Positions 18,536-27,853 of a stretch of DNA of 64,000 bases are shown piece by piece. The notes under the pieces are model-generated. The model worked only from the letters and a program-made list of their open reading frames with translations, was not told where the DNA came from and did not search any database. The stretch covers positions 4,836,001-4,900,000 of the forward strand of contig NZ_CP029191.1 of assembly GCF_008642335.1 (NCBI RefSeq), written 5' to 3'. Origin of the DNA: Streptomyces venezuelae (GTDB lineage: Bacteria > Actinomycetota > Actinomycetes > Streptomycetales > Streptomycetaceae). The first letter of the stretch is position 1; each line of letters begins with the position of its first letter. Both the position numbers and the translations under genes were made by a program.

Positions 18536-19057
18536 GTGGCCGAGACCACCGTTGAGCAGCCGGTCGAAGAGACCGAGGGTGTCGACGTAGAGCAGTACAC
18601 CACCGAGTCCGAGGCGCCCGTCGAGGGCGAGTACACCTCGGAGTCGAACGCCGCGCGCTTCGGCGACCCCCAGCCGGCCGCCGGCCTGGGCCGTCGCAAG
18701 AACGCCATCGCCCGCGTCCGGATCGTCCCGGGCACCGGCAAGTGGAAGGTCAACGGGCGCACGCTCGAGGACTACTTCCCGAACAAGGTCCACCAGCAGG
18801 AAGTCAACGAGCCCTTCAAGGTGCTCGAGCTCGACGGCCGCTACGACGTCATCGCCCGCATCTCGGGTGGCGGCGTCTCCGGCCAGGCCGGTGCGCTCCG
18901 TCTCGGTGTCGCCCGTGCGCTGAACGAGGCCGACGTCGAGAACAACCGCGGCGCCCTCAAGAAGGCCGGTTACCTCAAGCGTGACGACCGTGCGGTCGAG
19001 CGCAAGAAGGCCGGTCTCAAGAAGGCCCGTAAGGCTCCGCAGTACAGCAAGCGCTAA
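18536..19057 (+). CDS. rpsI: 30S ribosomal protein S9
   Basis: Ribosomal protein S9 (173 residues), whose C-terminal KR tail (APQYSKR) reaches the P-site tRNA. The conserved domain begins at about residue 46 ([19 protein letters not shown]). A 45-residue acidic N-terminal extension makes it longer than the usual 130; this is common in actinobacteria. The GTG start follows GAGGAGAATC. A strong terminator follows. Confidence 0.97.
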   Translation: MAETTVEQPVEETEGVDVEQYTTESEAPVEGEYTSESNAARFGDPQPAAGLGRRKNAIARVRIVPGTGKWKVNGRTLEDYFPNKVHQQEVNEPFKVLELDGRYDVIARISGGGVSGQAGALRLGVARALNEADVENNRGALKKAGYLKRDDRAVERKKAGLKKARKAPQYSKR

Positions 19058-19081
19058 TCGCTGCCTGCTCGTACTTTCGTT

Positions 19082-19114
19082 CGCCCCGGCGGCACTCACC
19101 GTGCTGCCGGGGCG
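19082..19114 (+). terminator. Terminator after rpsI
   Basis: A 13-bp stem with one G-U pair: 19082-19094 (CGCCCCGGCGGCA) and 19102-19114 (TGCTGCCGGGGCG), seven-base loop, then TTCGT. It ends the rplM-rpsI unit before glmM. Confidence 0.85.
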
Positions 19115-19121
19115 TTCGTCT

Positions 19122-19153
19122 ATTCAGGACCATTCAGGAACCATTCAGGAACC
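19122..19153 (+). repeat. Three tandem ATTCAGGA(A)CC repeats before glmM
   Basis: ATTCAGGACC, ATTCAGGAACC and ATTCAGGAACC occur at 19122, 19132 and 19143, i.e. with a period of 10-11 bases, about one helical turn. They end about 40 bases before the glmM start. The arrangement suggests a binding array for a regulator in the glmM promoter region. Confidence 0.6.
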
Positions 19154-19194
19154 CCTGAGGCAATTCGCTTTTCTGGAACGTTCGGAGGACAGCA

Positions 19195-20553
19195 GTGGGA
19201 CGACTCTTCGGCACGGACGGCGTGCGCGGTGTCGCCAACGCGGATCTGACGGCCGAGCTCGCGCTCGGTCTCTCCGTGGCAGCGGCGCACGTACTCGCCG
19301 AGGCGGGCACCTTTGAAGGCCACCGCCCGGTAGCGGTGGTCGGGCGTGATCCGCGCGCGTCCGGGGAGTTCCTGGAGGCCGCGGTGGTCGCGGGCCTCGC
19401 GAGCGCGGGCGTGGACGTCCTGCGCGTCGGTGTGCTGCCCACCCCCGCGGTGGCGCATCTCACCGGTGCGCTGGGCGCCGACCTCGGTGTCATGCTCTCC
19501 GCCAGCCACAACGCGATGCCCGACAACGGCATCAAGTTCTTCGCCCGCGGCGGCCACAAGCTCGCCGACGAGCTGGAGGACCGCATCGAGTCCGTCTACG
19601 AGGAGCACCGCACGGGTGCCCCGTGGCAGCGGCCCACGGGGTCGGGCGTCGGTCGCGTGAAGTCGTACGACCAGGGGCTCGACCAGTACGTGGCCCACCT
19701 CATCGGGGTCCTCCCGAACCGTCTCGACGGGCTGAAGATCGTCCTCGACGAGGCGCACGGTGCCGCCGCGCGCGTCTCGCCCGAGGCGTTCTCGCGGGCC
19801 GGTGCCGAGGTCATCACGATCGGCGCCCAGCCCGACGGCCTGAACATCAACGACGGGTGCGGGTCCACGCACCTCGACCTGCTCAAGGCCGCCGTCGTCG
19901 AGCACAAGGCCGACTTCGGCGTCGCGCACGACGGGGACGCCGACCGCTGCCTCGCCGTGGACCACACGGGCGCCGAGGTCGACGGCGACCAGATCCTCGC
20001 GGTGCTCGCCCTCGCCATGCGCGAGCACGGCACGCTGCGCCACGACACGGTCGTCGCCACGGTCATGTCGAACCTCGGCTTCAAGCTCGCCATGGAGGGC
20101 CAGGGACTCTCGCTGGTGCAGACCTCCGTCGGCGACCGGTACGTGCTGGAGTCGATGAAGGAGCACGGCTTCGCGCTCGGCGGCGAGCAGTCCGGGCACG
20201 TGATCATCCTCGACCACGCGACGACCGGCGACGGCACGCTGACCGGGCTGCTGCTCGCGGCGCGCGTCGCCGAGACGGGCCGTTCGCTCGCCGACCTCGC
20301 GAGCGTCATGGAGCGGCTCCCGCAGGTCCTCATCAACGTGCCCGACGTCGACAAGTCGCGCGTGAAGACCTCCGCCGAGCTGTCCGCCGCGGTCGTCGAC
20401 GCGGAGCGCGAGCTCGGCACCACCGGCCGCGTACTGCTGCGCCCCTCCGGGACCGAGCCGCTGGTGCGGGTCATGGTGGAGGCCGCGGACATCGAGCAGG
20501 CCCGGTCCGTGGCCGGCCGCCTCGCCGACGTGGTGAAGTCCGCGCTGGGCTAG
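19195..20553 (+). CDS. glmM: Phosphoglucosamine mutase
   Basis: Converts glucosamine-6-phosphate to glucosamine-1-phosphate for UDP-GlcNAc and cell-wall synthesis (452 residues). The phosphoserine loop [18 protein letters not shown] places the active serine at S104. The metal loop [12 protein letters not shown], the sugar loop GEQSGH and the C-terminal phosphate loop [14 protein letters not shown] are all present. The GTG start has CGGAGGACAGCA upstream. The gene overlaps the 3' end of the opposite-strand DUF389 gene by four bases. Confidence 0.97.
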   Translation: MGRLFGTDGVRGVANADLTAELALGLSVAAAHVLAEAGTFEGHRPVAVVGRDPRASGEFLEAAVVAGLASAGVDVLRVGVLPTPAVAHLTGALGADLGVMLSASHNAMPDNGIKFFARGGHKLADELEDRIESVYEEHRTGAPWQRPTGSGVGRVKSYDQGLDQYVAHLIGVLPNRLDGLKIVLDEAHGAAARVSPEAFSRAGAEVITIGAQPDGLNINDGCGSTHLDLLKAAVVEHKADFGVAHDGDADRCLAVDHTGAEVDGDQILAVLALAMREHGTLRHDTVVATVMSNLGFKLAMEGQGLSLVQTSVGDRYVLESMKEHGFALGGEQSGHVIILDHATTGDGTLTGLLLAARVAETGRSLADLASVMERLPQVLINVPDVDKSRVKTSAELSAAVVDAERELGTTGRVLLRPSGTEPLVRVMVEAADIEQARSVAGRLADVVKSALG

Positions 20554-21497
20554 ACCCGCGCTGTCTTCGCGGTGCGCTCGCGCTGCCTGGCCCAGAGGAT
20601 CTTCTGGGCGAGCAGCGTGAGCGTGCCCGCGAGGATGATGCCGAGCAGGTTCAACAGGAGCTGCTCCGTGGAGCCCCAGGCCTGCTTGTACTCGTCGTAG
20701 CTGAAGGCGACCGCGGCGTTCGCGGCGGCGGGGACCGTCGTCACGGAGATCGCCACGCCCACCAGCGCGCCCGACTTCGCCGAGGTGAGGGAGAGCGTGC
20801 CCGCGGCGCCCGCGAGGACGGCCACCACGAACGAGAACCAGTCGGGCCGGTAGATGAAGTTCGTGTTCGGGCGCTCCGCCTTGAGGGCGTCGTCCGTGAA
20901 CAGGTCCATCGCGTCCATGAAGTAGCTGAACCCGACCGTCACCGCCATCGCCGCCGCGAAGCCGACGAGCAGCGCGATCAGCGAGCGCAGGGCCAGGCGG
21001 GGCGCGCGCTGGACCAGGGCCGTGCAGAAGCCGGCCAGCGGGCCGAACTCCGGGCCCACCGCCATCGCGCCGACGATCAGGATCGCGTTGTCGAGGACCA
21101 CACCGCACGCCGCGATCATCGTGGCGAGCGTGATGAACGCGACGTACGTGACCGACAGCGTCGACTCCTCGTGGGTCGCGTCGGCCAGCTGCTCCCACAG
21201 GACGGCGTCCGCGCCCTCGCCGGGCGCGTCGTCCGCGGCCTCCTCCGCGCGCCGGGACAGCGACAGGTCGATGGTCTCCACGGCGATCGAGCCGGTCTCG
21301 TCGATGCCGAGTCCGCGCAGACCGCCGATGAGTTCGTCGCCCGCCTCACGGGCCACGTCGCACATGACGACATCGCCCGCGGGGTTGCGGGCCGCGCCCG
21401 GGAGCACCGCGAGATGGGTGGTGCCGACCGTCCCCTCGATCAGGTCGACGACGTCGTCGGTTCTGTCCGGGGGCGTGATCAGGCGCAGGTGCAGCAT
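20550..21497 (-). CDS. DUF389 family membrane protein
   Basis: 315 residues. An N-terminal soluble part of about 105 residues ([20 protein letters not shown]) precedes a DUF389 membrane domain with about six helices. The family motif [24 protein letters not shown] is clear, and [20 protein letters not shown] occurs later. The role of DUF389 proteins is not established. The stop overlaps glmM by four bases in a convergent arrangement, so antisense effects at the 3' ends are possible. Confidence 0.85.
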   Translation of the reverse strand: MLHLRLITPPDRTDDVVDLIEGTVGTTHLAVLPGAARNPAGDVVMCDVAREAGDELIGGLRGLGIDETGSIAVETIDLSLSRRAEEAADDAPGEGADAVLWEQLADATHEESTLSVTYVAFITLATMIAACGVVLDNAILIVGAMAVGPEFGPLAGFCTALVQRAPRLALRSLIALLVGFAAAMAVTVGFSYFMDAMDLFTDDALKAERPNTNFIYRPDWFSFVVAVLAGAAGTLSLTSAKSGALVGVAISVTTVPAAANAAVAFSYDEYKQAWGSTEQLLLNLLGIILAGTLTLLAQKILWARQRERTAKTARV

Positions 21498-21545
21498 GGA
21501 CGCAGGTTAGCCGGGCCGCGGCTCCCGCGGTCCGCGCCGACGCTC

Positions 21546-22544
21546 CTACAGTTTGCGCAGGCTGAGGCGTTGGACCTTGTGGTCGGGGCCCTTGCGGACG
21601 ACCAGGGTGGCGCGGCTCCGGGTGGGGGCCACGTTCTCCACCAGGTTCAGCTTGTTGATGGTCCGCCAGGTGGTGCGGGCGTAGTCGAGCGCCTCTTCCT
21701 CCGACACCTGCGTGTACTTGCGGAAGTACGACGACGGGTTCTGGAACGCCGTCTGGCGCAGCTTCTTGAAGCGGTTCAGGTACCAGCGCTCGATGTCGTC
21801 CGCGCGGGCGTCGACGTACACGCTGAAGTCGAAGTAGTCCGCGAGGCCCACGCGCGTGCGGCCGTCCTTGCCGGGGAGCGCGGGCTGCAGGACGTTCAGG
21901 CCCTCGACGATGAGGATGTCGGGGCGGCGGACCGTGAGGCGCCGGTCCGGGACGATGTCGTAGATCAGGTGGGAGTAGACGGGCGCCGTCACCTCGTCCT
22001 TGCCCGCCTTGATGTCCGCGACGAAACGGGTCAGCGCACGGCGGTCGTACGACTCCGGGAAACCCTTGCGGGACATCAGGCCGCGGGCCTCCAGCTCCTT
22101 CGTGGGGAGGAGGAAGCCGTCCGTCGTGACGCGCTCCACGCGCGGGTGTTCCGGCCAGCGGGAGAGCAGCGCCTGGAGGAGGCGGGCGACGGTGGACTTG
22201 CCGACCGCCACGGAACCGGCGACCCCTATGACGAAGGGCGTGCCGGACTGGGAACCCTTCTCGCCGAGGAAGGTGTTGAGGGCGCCGCGCAGGCCGTCCG
22301 TCGCGCCCACGTACAGGTTCAGCAGGCGCGAGAGCGGCAGGTAGATGTCGCGGACCTCGTCCAGGTCGATGACGTCGCCGAGGCCGCGGAGCTGTTCCAC
22401 CTCTTCCGCCGTCAGGGGGAGCGGCGTCTTCTCGCGAAGCGCGCTCCACTCGGTGCGGGTGAGGTCGACGTAGGGAGTCGCCTCCGGCTTGGGCCGGTGG
22501 GCGCTCCGGGGTGCCGTCGGGGGCACGGAGACCGAAGAGATCAC
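21546..22544 (-). CDS. coaA: Pantothenate kinase, type I
   Basis: Phosphorylates pantothenate, the first step of coenzyme A synthesis (332 residues). The P-loop is [12 protein letters not shown] at residues 107-118. The type I signatures [23 protein letters not shown] and [12 protein letters not shown] are present. It is read away from acpS, so a CoA maker and the CoA-using carrier protein synthase share one intergenic region of 70 bases that contains a G-rich run (GGGGGGTGGGGTGGGGGGTGG). Confidence 0.96.
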   Translation of the reverse strand: MISSVSVPPTAPRSAHRPKPEATPYVDLTRTEWSALREKTPLPLTAEEVEQLRGLGDVIDLDEVRDIYLPLSRLLNLYVGATDGLRGALNTFLGEKGSQSGTPFVIGVAGSVAVGKSTVARLLQALLSRWPEHPRVERVTTDGFLLPTKELEARGLMSRKGFPESYDRRALTRFVADIKAGKDEVTAPVYSHLIYDIVPDRRLTVRRPDILIVEGLNVLQPALPGKDGRTRVGLADYFDFSVYVDARADDIERWYLNRFKKLRQTAFQNPSSYFRKYTQVSEEEALDYARTTWRTINKLNLVENVAPTRSRATLVVRKGPDHKVQRLSLRKL

Positions 22545-22614
22545 AGTCCATTGTTACGGCTGTTTGAACAGGACGGGGGGTGGGGTGGGGGGTGGGGTGT
22601 GTCACGCTGACCCG

Positions 22615-22983
22615 GTGATTATTGGGGTTGGCATCGACGTCGCGGAGATCGAGCGGTTCGGCGCCGCGCTGGAGCGGACGCCCGGGATGGCGGAGCGGCT
22701 CTTCGTGGAGAGCGAGTTGCTGCTGCCGGGCGGGGAGCGGCGGGGCATCGCCTCGCTGGCGGCGCGGTTCGCGGCGAAGGAGGCGTTGGCCAAGGCGCTG
22801 GGGGCGCCCGCGGGGCTGCGGTGGACCGACGCCGAGGTGTACGTCGAGGAGAGCGGACAGCCCCGGGTCCGGGTGAAGGGCACGGTGGCCGAGCGGGCCT
22901 CGGTGCTGGGGGTGCGGTCCTGGCACGTGTCGCTCAGCCATGACGCGGGGGTCGCCTCCGCGGTGGTGGTGGCGGAGGGATAG
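22615..22983 (+). CDS. acpS: Holo-[acyl-carrier-protein] synthase
   Basis: Transfers phosphopantetheine from CoA to acyl carrier proteins (122 residues). It starts at GTG 22615 to give [15 protein letters not shown], with the metal-binding D8, and has [13 protein letters not shown] with E56. The end [17 protein letters not shown] is typical. Upstream in-frame codons do not match the family, which decides the start. In Streptomyces this enzyme also serves polyketide and fatty-acid ACPs. nnr follows after 48 bases. Confidence 0.95.
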   Translation: MIIGVGIDVAEIERFGAALERTPGMAERLFVESELLLPGGERRGIASLAARFAAKEALAKALGAPAGLRWTDAEVYVEESGQPRVRVKGTVAERASVLGVRSWHVSLSHDAGVASAVVVAEG

Positions 22984-23031
22984 GCGGGCCTCGTCCGGCG
23001 GGCGCCGCCCGTGCGGGGGCAGACTGGGCGT

Positions 23032-24474
23032 ATGCGTACTGCGTACAGCGTGGAGAGCGTCAGGGCGGGCGAGAGGGTCGTGATGGCCCGGGGGCCCGAA
23101 GGTGTGTTGATGCAGCGTGCGGCGGCCGGACTCGCCGCCGAGTGCGCCCAGCTGCTCGGCAAGGTGTACGGGGCGAGAGTCACGCTGCTCGTGGGCAGCG
23201 GGGACAACGGGGGCGACGCCCTGTATGCCGGTGCCCGGCTCGCCCGGCGCGGTGCCGGGGTCAGTGCCGTGCTGCTCGCGCCCGAGCGTGCGCACTCCGG
23301 GGGGCTCGCCGCGCTGCGGGCCGCCGGGGGCGTGGTGGTGGGCGCCGACGAGGAGCGGGCCGAGGGTGTTGTCGCACGGGCCCAACTCGTCGTGGACGGG
23401 ATCGTGGGCATCGGGGGCCGGGGTGGGCTGCGGGAGGACGCCGCGCGGCTCGTGGCGGCGGTGCGGGACGCCGTGGTCGTCGCCGTGGACCTGCCGAGCG
23501 GTGTGGACGCCGACACTGGTGAGGTGCGAGGGGAGGCGGTGCGGGCCGATGTGACGGTGACGTTCGGCGCGTACAAGCCGGGCCTTCTCATCGATCCGGG
23601 CCGCGAGTACGCCGGTGTCGTGCGGCTCGTCGACATCGGGCTCGAACCGGCGGAACTGGGGTGTGCGGAGGCCGAGGCGCTGCAGTTCGCGGACGTCGAG
23701 CGGCTGCTGCCCGTGCCCGGCGGGGAGAGCGACAAGTACCGGCGCGGGGTCGTGGGCATCGTGGCCGGATCCGAGCGGTATCCCGGCGCGGCCGTCCTCG
23801 CCGTCGCGGGCGCGCTGCGCGGGGGAGCGGGGGCCGTCCGGTACGTGGGGCCCGCCGCGGACGCCGTCATCGCGCGGTTCCCCGAGACCCTGGTGTCCGC
23901 GGGGCCGCCGTCCAAGGCCGGGCGCGTGCAGGCGTGGGTCGTGGGACCCGGACTCGGCGAGGACGCGGAACGGCTCGGCGAGGTCCTCGCCGCGGACGTG
24001 CCCGTGCTGATCGACGCCGACGGGCTGCGGCTCGCCGGGGAGCGGGACGTACGGGATCGGCGGGCCCCGACGCTCCTCACCCCGCACGCCGGGGAGGCCG
24101 CCGCGCTGCTCGGCGTGGCCAGGGAAGAGGTCGAGGCGGGGCGCCTCTCCGCCGTACGGGAGCTGGCGCGGCGGTACGGGGCGACGGTGCTGCTGAAGGG
24201 GTCGACGACCCTGGTGGCCTCGGGCGAGGGTCCGGTGCGGGTCAACCCGACCGGGACGCCCTGGCTCGCCACGGCGGGCAGCGGCGACGTGCTGTCCGGG
24301 CTCGCCGGGTCCCTCCTGGCGGCGGGACTCGACGCGCGGGACGCGGGGTCGGTCGGCGCGTACCTCCATGGGCTCGCCGGGCGGCACGCGTCGGCGGGGG
24401 CGCCCGTGGGGGCGCAGGACGTGGCGAACGCGATTCCCGCGATGTGGCGGGAGGTGGGGAGGGGCGATCGGTGA
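23032..24474 (+). CDS. nnr: Bifunctional NAD(P)H-hydrate epimerase / ADP-dependent dehydratase
   Basis: Repairs damaged hydrated NADH and NADPH (480 residues from ATG 23032). The N-terminal epimerase domain (YjeF_N) shows LLVGSGDNGGDALYAGARLA and ITVDLPSG-like VVAVDLPSGVDADTG. The C-terminal ribokinase-like dehydratase shows LTPHAGEAAALLG, TVLLKGSTT and the catalytic AGSGDVLSGLAGSLLA. It lies between acpS and alr, as commonly in actinobacteria. Confidence 0.94.
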   Translation: MRTAYSVESVRAGERVVMARGPEGVLMQRAAAGLAAECAQLLGKVYGARVTLLVGSGDNGGDALYAGARLARRGAGVSAVLLAPERAHSGGLAALRAAGGVVVGADEERAEGVVARAQLVVDGIVGIGGRGGLREDAARLVAAVRDAVVVAVDLPSGVDADTGEVRGEAVRADVTVTFGAYKPGLLIDPGREYAGVVRLVDIGLEPAELGCAEAEALQFADVERLLPVPGGESDKYRRGVVGIVAGSERYPGAAVLAVAGALRGGAGAVRYVGPAADAVIARFPETLVSAGPPSKAGRVQAWVVGPGLGEDAERLGEVLAADVPVLIDADGLRLAGERDVRDRRAPTLLTPHAGEAAALLGVAREEVEAGRLSAVRELARRYGATVLLKGSTTLVASGEGPVRVNPTGTPWLATAGSGDVLSGLAGSLLAAGLDARDAGSVGAYLHGLAGRHASAGAPVGAQDVANAIPAMWREVGRGDR

Positions 24475-24592
24475 GGCCGGGGGGGGCGTCATGGCGTCAC
24501 AGGGCCCGGCAACGTGAGCTGACCGGGCTTGCGCCCGGGGCCAAGGCCTGCGGAAGCAGGGGTGTCGGCGGGCTCTGAGACACTTGTCCGCG

Positions 24593-25744
24593 ATGAACGA
24601 GACAGCACCTTTCCGTGTCCGGGCCGAGATCGACCTCGCCGCCCTCCGCGCCAACGTGCGCGCGCTGCGCGCCCACGCGCCGGACGCCGCGTTCATGGCC
24701 GTGGTGAAAGCGGACGGTTACGGCCACGGAATGGTGCCCTGCGCCAGGGCCGCACGCCAGGCCGGCGCCACGTGGATCGGCACCGCCACTCCCCAGGAGG
24801 CCCTGGCCCTGCGCGCCGCCGGGCTGCCCGGCCGCATCATGTGCTGGCTGTGGACGCCCGGCGGGCCCTGGCGCGAGGGAGTCGAGGCCGACCTGGACAT
24901 GTCGGTGAGCGCACTGTGGGCGCTGGACGAGGTGACGGCCGCCGCGCGTGCGGCAGGGCGTACCGCGCGTATCCAGCTCAAGGCCGACACGGGTCTGGGG
25001 CGGAACGGCTGCATGCCCGCCGACTGGCCCGACCTCGTCGACCGCGTCCTGCGCGCCGAGGCCGAAGGCCTGGTCACGGTCACCGGGCTCTGGTCGCACT
25101 TCGCATGCGCCGACGAACCCGGGCACCCGTCGATCGCCGCGCAGCTCACGGTCTTCCGCGAGATGGTCGCGTACGCCGAGGAGCGGGGGCTGCGCCCCGA
25201 GGTGCGGCACATCGCCAACTCCCCGGGCATGCTGACGCTTCCGGAGGCGCACTTCGACCTCGTGCGTCCGGGCATCGCGATGTACGGCGTCTCGCCGAGC
25301 CCCGAGGTGGGCACCTCCCAGGACTTCGGGCTGCGGCCCGTCATGACGCTCGCCGCCTCGCTCGCCCACGTGAAGCGCGCCCCGGCCGGCCACGGCGTGA
25401 GCTACGGCCACCACTACGTCACACCCGGCGAGACGACCCTCGGCCTCATCCCGGCGGGCTATGGCGACGGGGTCCCGCGGCACGCCTCCGGCACGGCCCC
25501 CGTCCTCGTCGACGGCAAGCTGCGGACGGTCGCGGGGCGCGTCGCGATGGACCAGTTCGTCGTGGACCTCGGCGGGGACGAGCCCGAAGTGGGCGCGGAG
25601 GCCGTGCTGTTCGGCCCCGGTGACCGGGGCGAGCCGACCGCCGAGGACTGGGCGCAGGCCGCGGGCACCATCGCGTACGAAATCGTCACCCGCATCGGAT
25701 CGCGCGTCCCGCGCGTCTACGTGAACGAGCGGCCCGACGACTGA
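24593..25744 (+). CDS. alr: Alanine racemase
   Basis: PLP enzyme that makes D-alanine for peptidoglycan (383 residues from ATG 24593; a GTG at 24584 is also in frame). The PLP lysine is K39 in MAVVKADGYGHG. The second catalytic tyrosine lies in VSYGHHYVTPGETTLG, followed by GLIPAGYGDGVPR. The metal/dimer loop MDQFVVDLGG is present. An array of GACCGGGAAC-like repeats lies immediately downstream. Confidence 0.97.
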   Translation: MNETAPFRVRAEIDLAALRANVRALRAHAPDAAFMAVVKADGYGHGMVPCARAARQAGATWIGTATPQEALALRAAGLPGRIMCWLWTPGGPWREGVEADLDMSVSALWALDEVTAAARAAGRTARIQLKADTGLGRNGCMPADWPDLVDRVLRAEAEGLVTVTGLWSHFACADEPGHPSIAAQLTVFREMVAYAEERGLRPEVRHIANSPGMLTLPEAHFDLVRPGIAMYGVSPSPEVGTSQDFGLRPVMTLAASLAHVKRAPAGHGVSYGHHYVTPGETTLGLIPAGYGDGVPRHASGTAPVLVDGKLRTVAGRVAMDQFVVDLGGDEPEVGAEAVLFGPGDRGEPTAEDWAQAAGTIAYEIVTRIGSRVPRVYVNERPDD

Positions 25745-25833
25745 CCGGGGACCGACAGGGAACTGACGGGTAACCGACCGGGAAGGACCGGGAACCCGAC
25801 CGGAACGGACCGGGAACTGACGAGGAGCGGCAC
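25743..25833 (+). repeat. Tandem array of about eight GACCGGGAAC(C/T) units
   Basis: The 90-base gap between alr and the hydrolase gene is almost wholly made of degenerate 10-12 base units beginning at 25743, 25754, 25765, 25776, 25786, 25798, 25808 and 25819 (GACCGGGGACC, GACAGGGAACT, GACGGGTAACC, GACCGGGAAG and so on). The last unit contains the hydrolase ribosome binding site GAGGAG. It may be a protein-binding array or a replication-slippage tract. Confidence 0.6.
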
Positions 25834-27072
25834 GTGAGCGAGAGCAGCACGGGGGCGGCCGCGGCGGAAGCGGTGTCGGAGGCCGCCGCCGCGGCCGGGA
25901 ACTGGCGCCGGGCAGGCGTCGCGGGCGCGGCGATAGGCGTCCTGGCCGCGGGTGCGGCCGCAGGCGTCGCCATAGAGCGGCTCACCGTCGGCCGCGGCAT
26001 GCGCAAGAAGGCGCGGCTGGCGCTCGACGCGTCGGGGCCGTACGGCTCGCTGCGCGGCATGCCCGGCACGGCGTACGCGGACGACGGCACGGAGCTCTCG
26101 TACGAGGTCGAAGAGGTCGAGCCGGCCGAGGGCACCGACCGGGCCGGAGGCGGCGCGGAGGGCGGTGGCCAGGCCCCGCGGCGGCGTCGGCTCTTCGGGC
26201 GTCGGGAGCCCGCGCCCGTCACCGTCGTCTTCAGCCACGGGTACTGCCTGAGCCAGGACTCCTGGCACTTCCAGCGGGCCGCCCTGCGCGGTGTCGTCCG
26301 CGCCGTCTACTGGGACCAGCGCAGCCACGCCCGTTCGGCGCGCGGGGTGGACCAGGTCGAGCACGGCGTGCCGGTCTCCATCGACCAGCTGGGGCGCGAC
26401 CTGAAGGCCGTCATCGACGCCGCGGCGCCCGAGGGGCCGCTCGTCCTCGTCGGGCACTCCATGGGCGGTATGACGACCATGGCGCTCGCCGACCAGTTCC
26501 CCGAGCTGATCCGCGAGCGCGTGGTGGGGGTCGCCCTCGTCGGCACGTCGTCGGGGCAGCTCGGCGAGGTGAACTTCGGCCTTCCGGTGGCCGGGATGAA
26601 CGCGGTCCGGCGGGTGCTGCCCGGCCTGCTGCGGGCGCTCGGCTCGCAGGCGGAGCTGGTGGAGCGGGGGCGGCGGGCCACGGCGGACCTCTTCGCGGGC
26701 GTCATCAAGCGGTACTCGTTCTCGCGCAAGGACGTGGACCCGGCGATCGCGCGGTTCGCGGAGCGGATGATCGAGGCGACGCCCATCGACGTGGTCGCGG
26801 AGTTCTACCCGGCCTTCGCCGAGCACGACAAGGCGGCGGCGCTCAAGCACTTCGCCGAGCTGCCGGTGCTCGTCCTCGCGGGCGACGAGGACCTGGTCAC
26901 CCCGAGCGAGCACAGTGAGGCCATCGCCCACCTGCTGCCCGACGCCGAACTGGTCCTGGTCCCGGACGCGGGTCACCTGGTGATGCTGGAGCACCCGGAG
27001 GTCGTCATGGACCGCCTCGCCGACCTGCTGGTACGGGCGGGGGCTGTGCGGGGGGCCGGGCGGCGGGCCTGA
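25834..27072 (+). CDS. Alpha/beta hydrolase with N-terminal membrane segment
   Basis: 412 residues, GTG start after GAGGAGCGGCAC. A hydrophobic segment near residues 28-49 (AGVAGAAIGVLAAGAAAGVAIE) may anchor it. The hydrolase core starts about residue 128 (TVVFSHGYCLSQDSWHFQ). The nucleophile elbow is GHSMGG (VLVGHSMGGMTTMALADQFP) and the catalytic histidine is in DAGHLVMLEHPE. An Asp is likely in LAGDEDLVTP. A loop rich in Gly and Arg (about 110-125) interrupts the start of the fold. The substrate is unknown. The conserved location between alr and tsaE suggests a house-keeping role. Confidence 0.85.
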   Translation: MSESSTGAAAAEAVSEAAAAAGNWRRAGVAGAAIGVLAAGAAAGVAIERLTVGRGMRKKARLALDASGPYGSLRGMPGTAYADDGTELSYEVEEVEPAEGTDRAGGGAEGGGQAPRRRRLFGRREPAPVTVVFSHGYCLSQDSWHFQRAALRGVVRAVYWDQRSHARSARGVDQVEHGVPVSIDQLGRDLKAVIDAAAPEGPLVLVGHSMGGMTTMALADQFPELIRERVVGVALVGTSSGQLGEVNFGLPVAGMNAVRRVLPGLLRALGSQAELVERGRRATADLFAGVIKRYSFSRKDVDPAIARFAERMIEATPIDVVAEFYPAFAEHDKAAALKHFAELPVLVLAGDEDLVTPSEHSEAIAHLLPDAELVLVPDAGHLVMLEHPEVVMDRLADLLVRAGAVRGAGRRA

Positions 27073-27122
27073 GCGCAGGCGGTGGGCCCGGGCGCGCGCT
27101 CCCAGCCGCTACCGTGGGCGGT

Positions 27123-27659
27123 ATGGAAGCACCGCACCACGAGGCTCCGGCCGTCACTCTGAAGATCACCGTCAACTCCCCCGAACGCATGGGCGAGTTG
27201 GGGCGTCGTCTGGCCAAGCTGTTGCGCCCCGGCGACCTCGTCATGCTCACCGGCGAGCTCGGCGCCGGGAAGACGACGCTGACCCGCGGCCTCGGCGAGG
27301 GCCTCGGTGTGCGCGGCGCCGTCACCTCCCCGACCTTCGTCATCGCCCGCGTGCACCCGCCGCTCGGTGACGGCCCCTCGCTGGTCCACGTCGACGCGTA
27401 CCGCCTCGGCGGCGGGCTCGACGAGATGGAGGACCTGGACCTCGACGTGTCGCTGCCCGAGTCCGTGATCGTCGTCGAGTGGGGCGACGGCAAGGTCGAG
27501 GAGCTGTCGGACGACCGGCTGCGGGTCGTCATCGACCGCACCGTGGGCGACACGGCGGGCGGCGCGACGGACGACGCGGCCGACGAGGTGCGCGAGGTGA
27601 CGGTCACCGGGCTCGGCGCGCGCTGGGCCGACGCGGATCTGGCGTCACTGAGCGCTTGA
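27123..27659 (+). CDS. tsaE: tRNA threonylcarbamoyladenosine biosynthesis ATPase TsaE
   Basis: ATPase partner of the TsaB-TsaD pair that makes t6A37 in ANN-decoding tRNAs (178 residues). The Walker A motif GELGAGKTT follows LVMLTGE, and PTFVIARVHP, HVDAYRL and VIVVEWGDG are family blocks. The C-terminal 40 residues are a variable tail. ATG 27123 is preferred over the GTG at 27114. tsaB, rimI and tsaD follow 1.1 kb later, beyond two small genes. Confidence 0.94.
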   Translation: MEAPHHEAPAVTLKITVNSPERMGELGRRLAKLLRPGDLVMLTGELGAGKTTLTRGLGEGLGVRGAVTSPTFVIARVHPPLGDGPSLVHVDAYRLGGGLDEMEDLDLDVSLPESVIVVEWGDGKVEELSDDRLRVVIDRTVGDTAGGATDDAADEVREVTVTGLGARWADADLASLSA

Positions 27660-27688
27660 GGGGCCTTACGGCCCGCGCTCGAATTCCC

Positions 27689-27713
27689 CGCCCCGGGCCT
27701 CTGGTCCGGGGCG
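27689..27713 (+). terminator. Terminator after tsaE
   Basis: CGCCCCGGGCC (27689-27699) pairs with GGTCCGGGGCG (27703-27713) with one G-U pair and a three-base loop, then TTTCTC. It lies 30 bases after the tsaE stop. Confidence 0.75.
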
Positions 27714-27721
27714 TTTCTCGT

Positions 27722-27822
27722 ACGTTCGACCGAACGTTCCGACAAGGCGTCGGCAAAATGTTGCGTTGCGAGCGCCGGGCGTGGTCACATGGATACCGGT
27801 CCTGGTTAGGTCTACCTAACCA
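27722..27822 (+). promoter_or_regulatory. Two palindromes and promoter-like boxes before the small ORF
   Basis: ACGTTCG-AC-CGAACGT (27722-27737) and TGGTTAGGT-CT-ACCTAACCA (27803-27822) are perfect inverted repeats, with half-sites of 7 and 9 bp. Between them, TTGCGA and TGGATA with an 18-base gap could be -35 and -10 boxes. The second palindrome would then sit just downstream of the start site. Its TTAGGT...ACCTAA core recalls DtxR/DmdR iron boxes, but the spacing differs from the 19-bp consensus. Confidence 0.5.
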
Positions 27823-27853
27823 CGTCTGCCCCCGGAGCCCCCAGGAGGCATCC

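Noticed and set aside
22565..22603. G-rich tract upstream of acpS as a G-quadruplex switch
   Set aside because: The run of G3-6 tracts could fold, but such runs are common in this GC-rich DNA and nothing else supports a switch; noted only in the coaA entry.
21346..24696. 1116-codon minus-strand open frame opposite coaA, acpS and nnr
   Set aside because: Pro/Arg/His-rich shadow translation; the genes on the other frames have clear family motifs.
27803..27822. Palindrome as a true DmdR/DtxR iron box
   Set aside because: It shares TTAGGT and ACCTAA, but the spacing of two bases does not fit the 19-bp box, so I kept it only as an unassigned operator.
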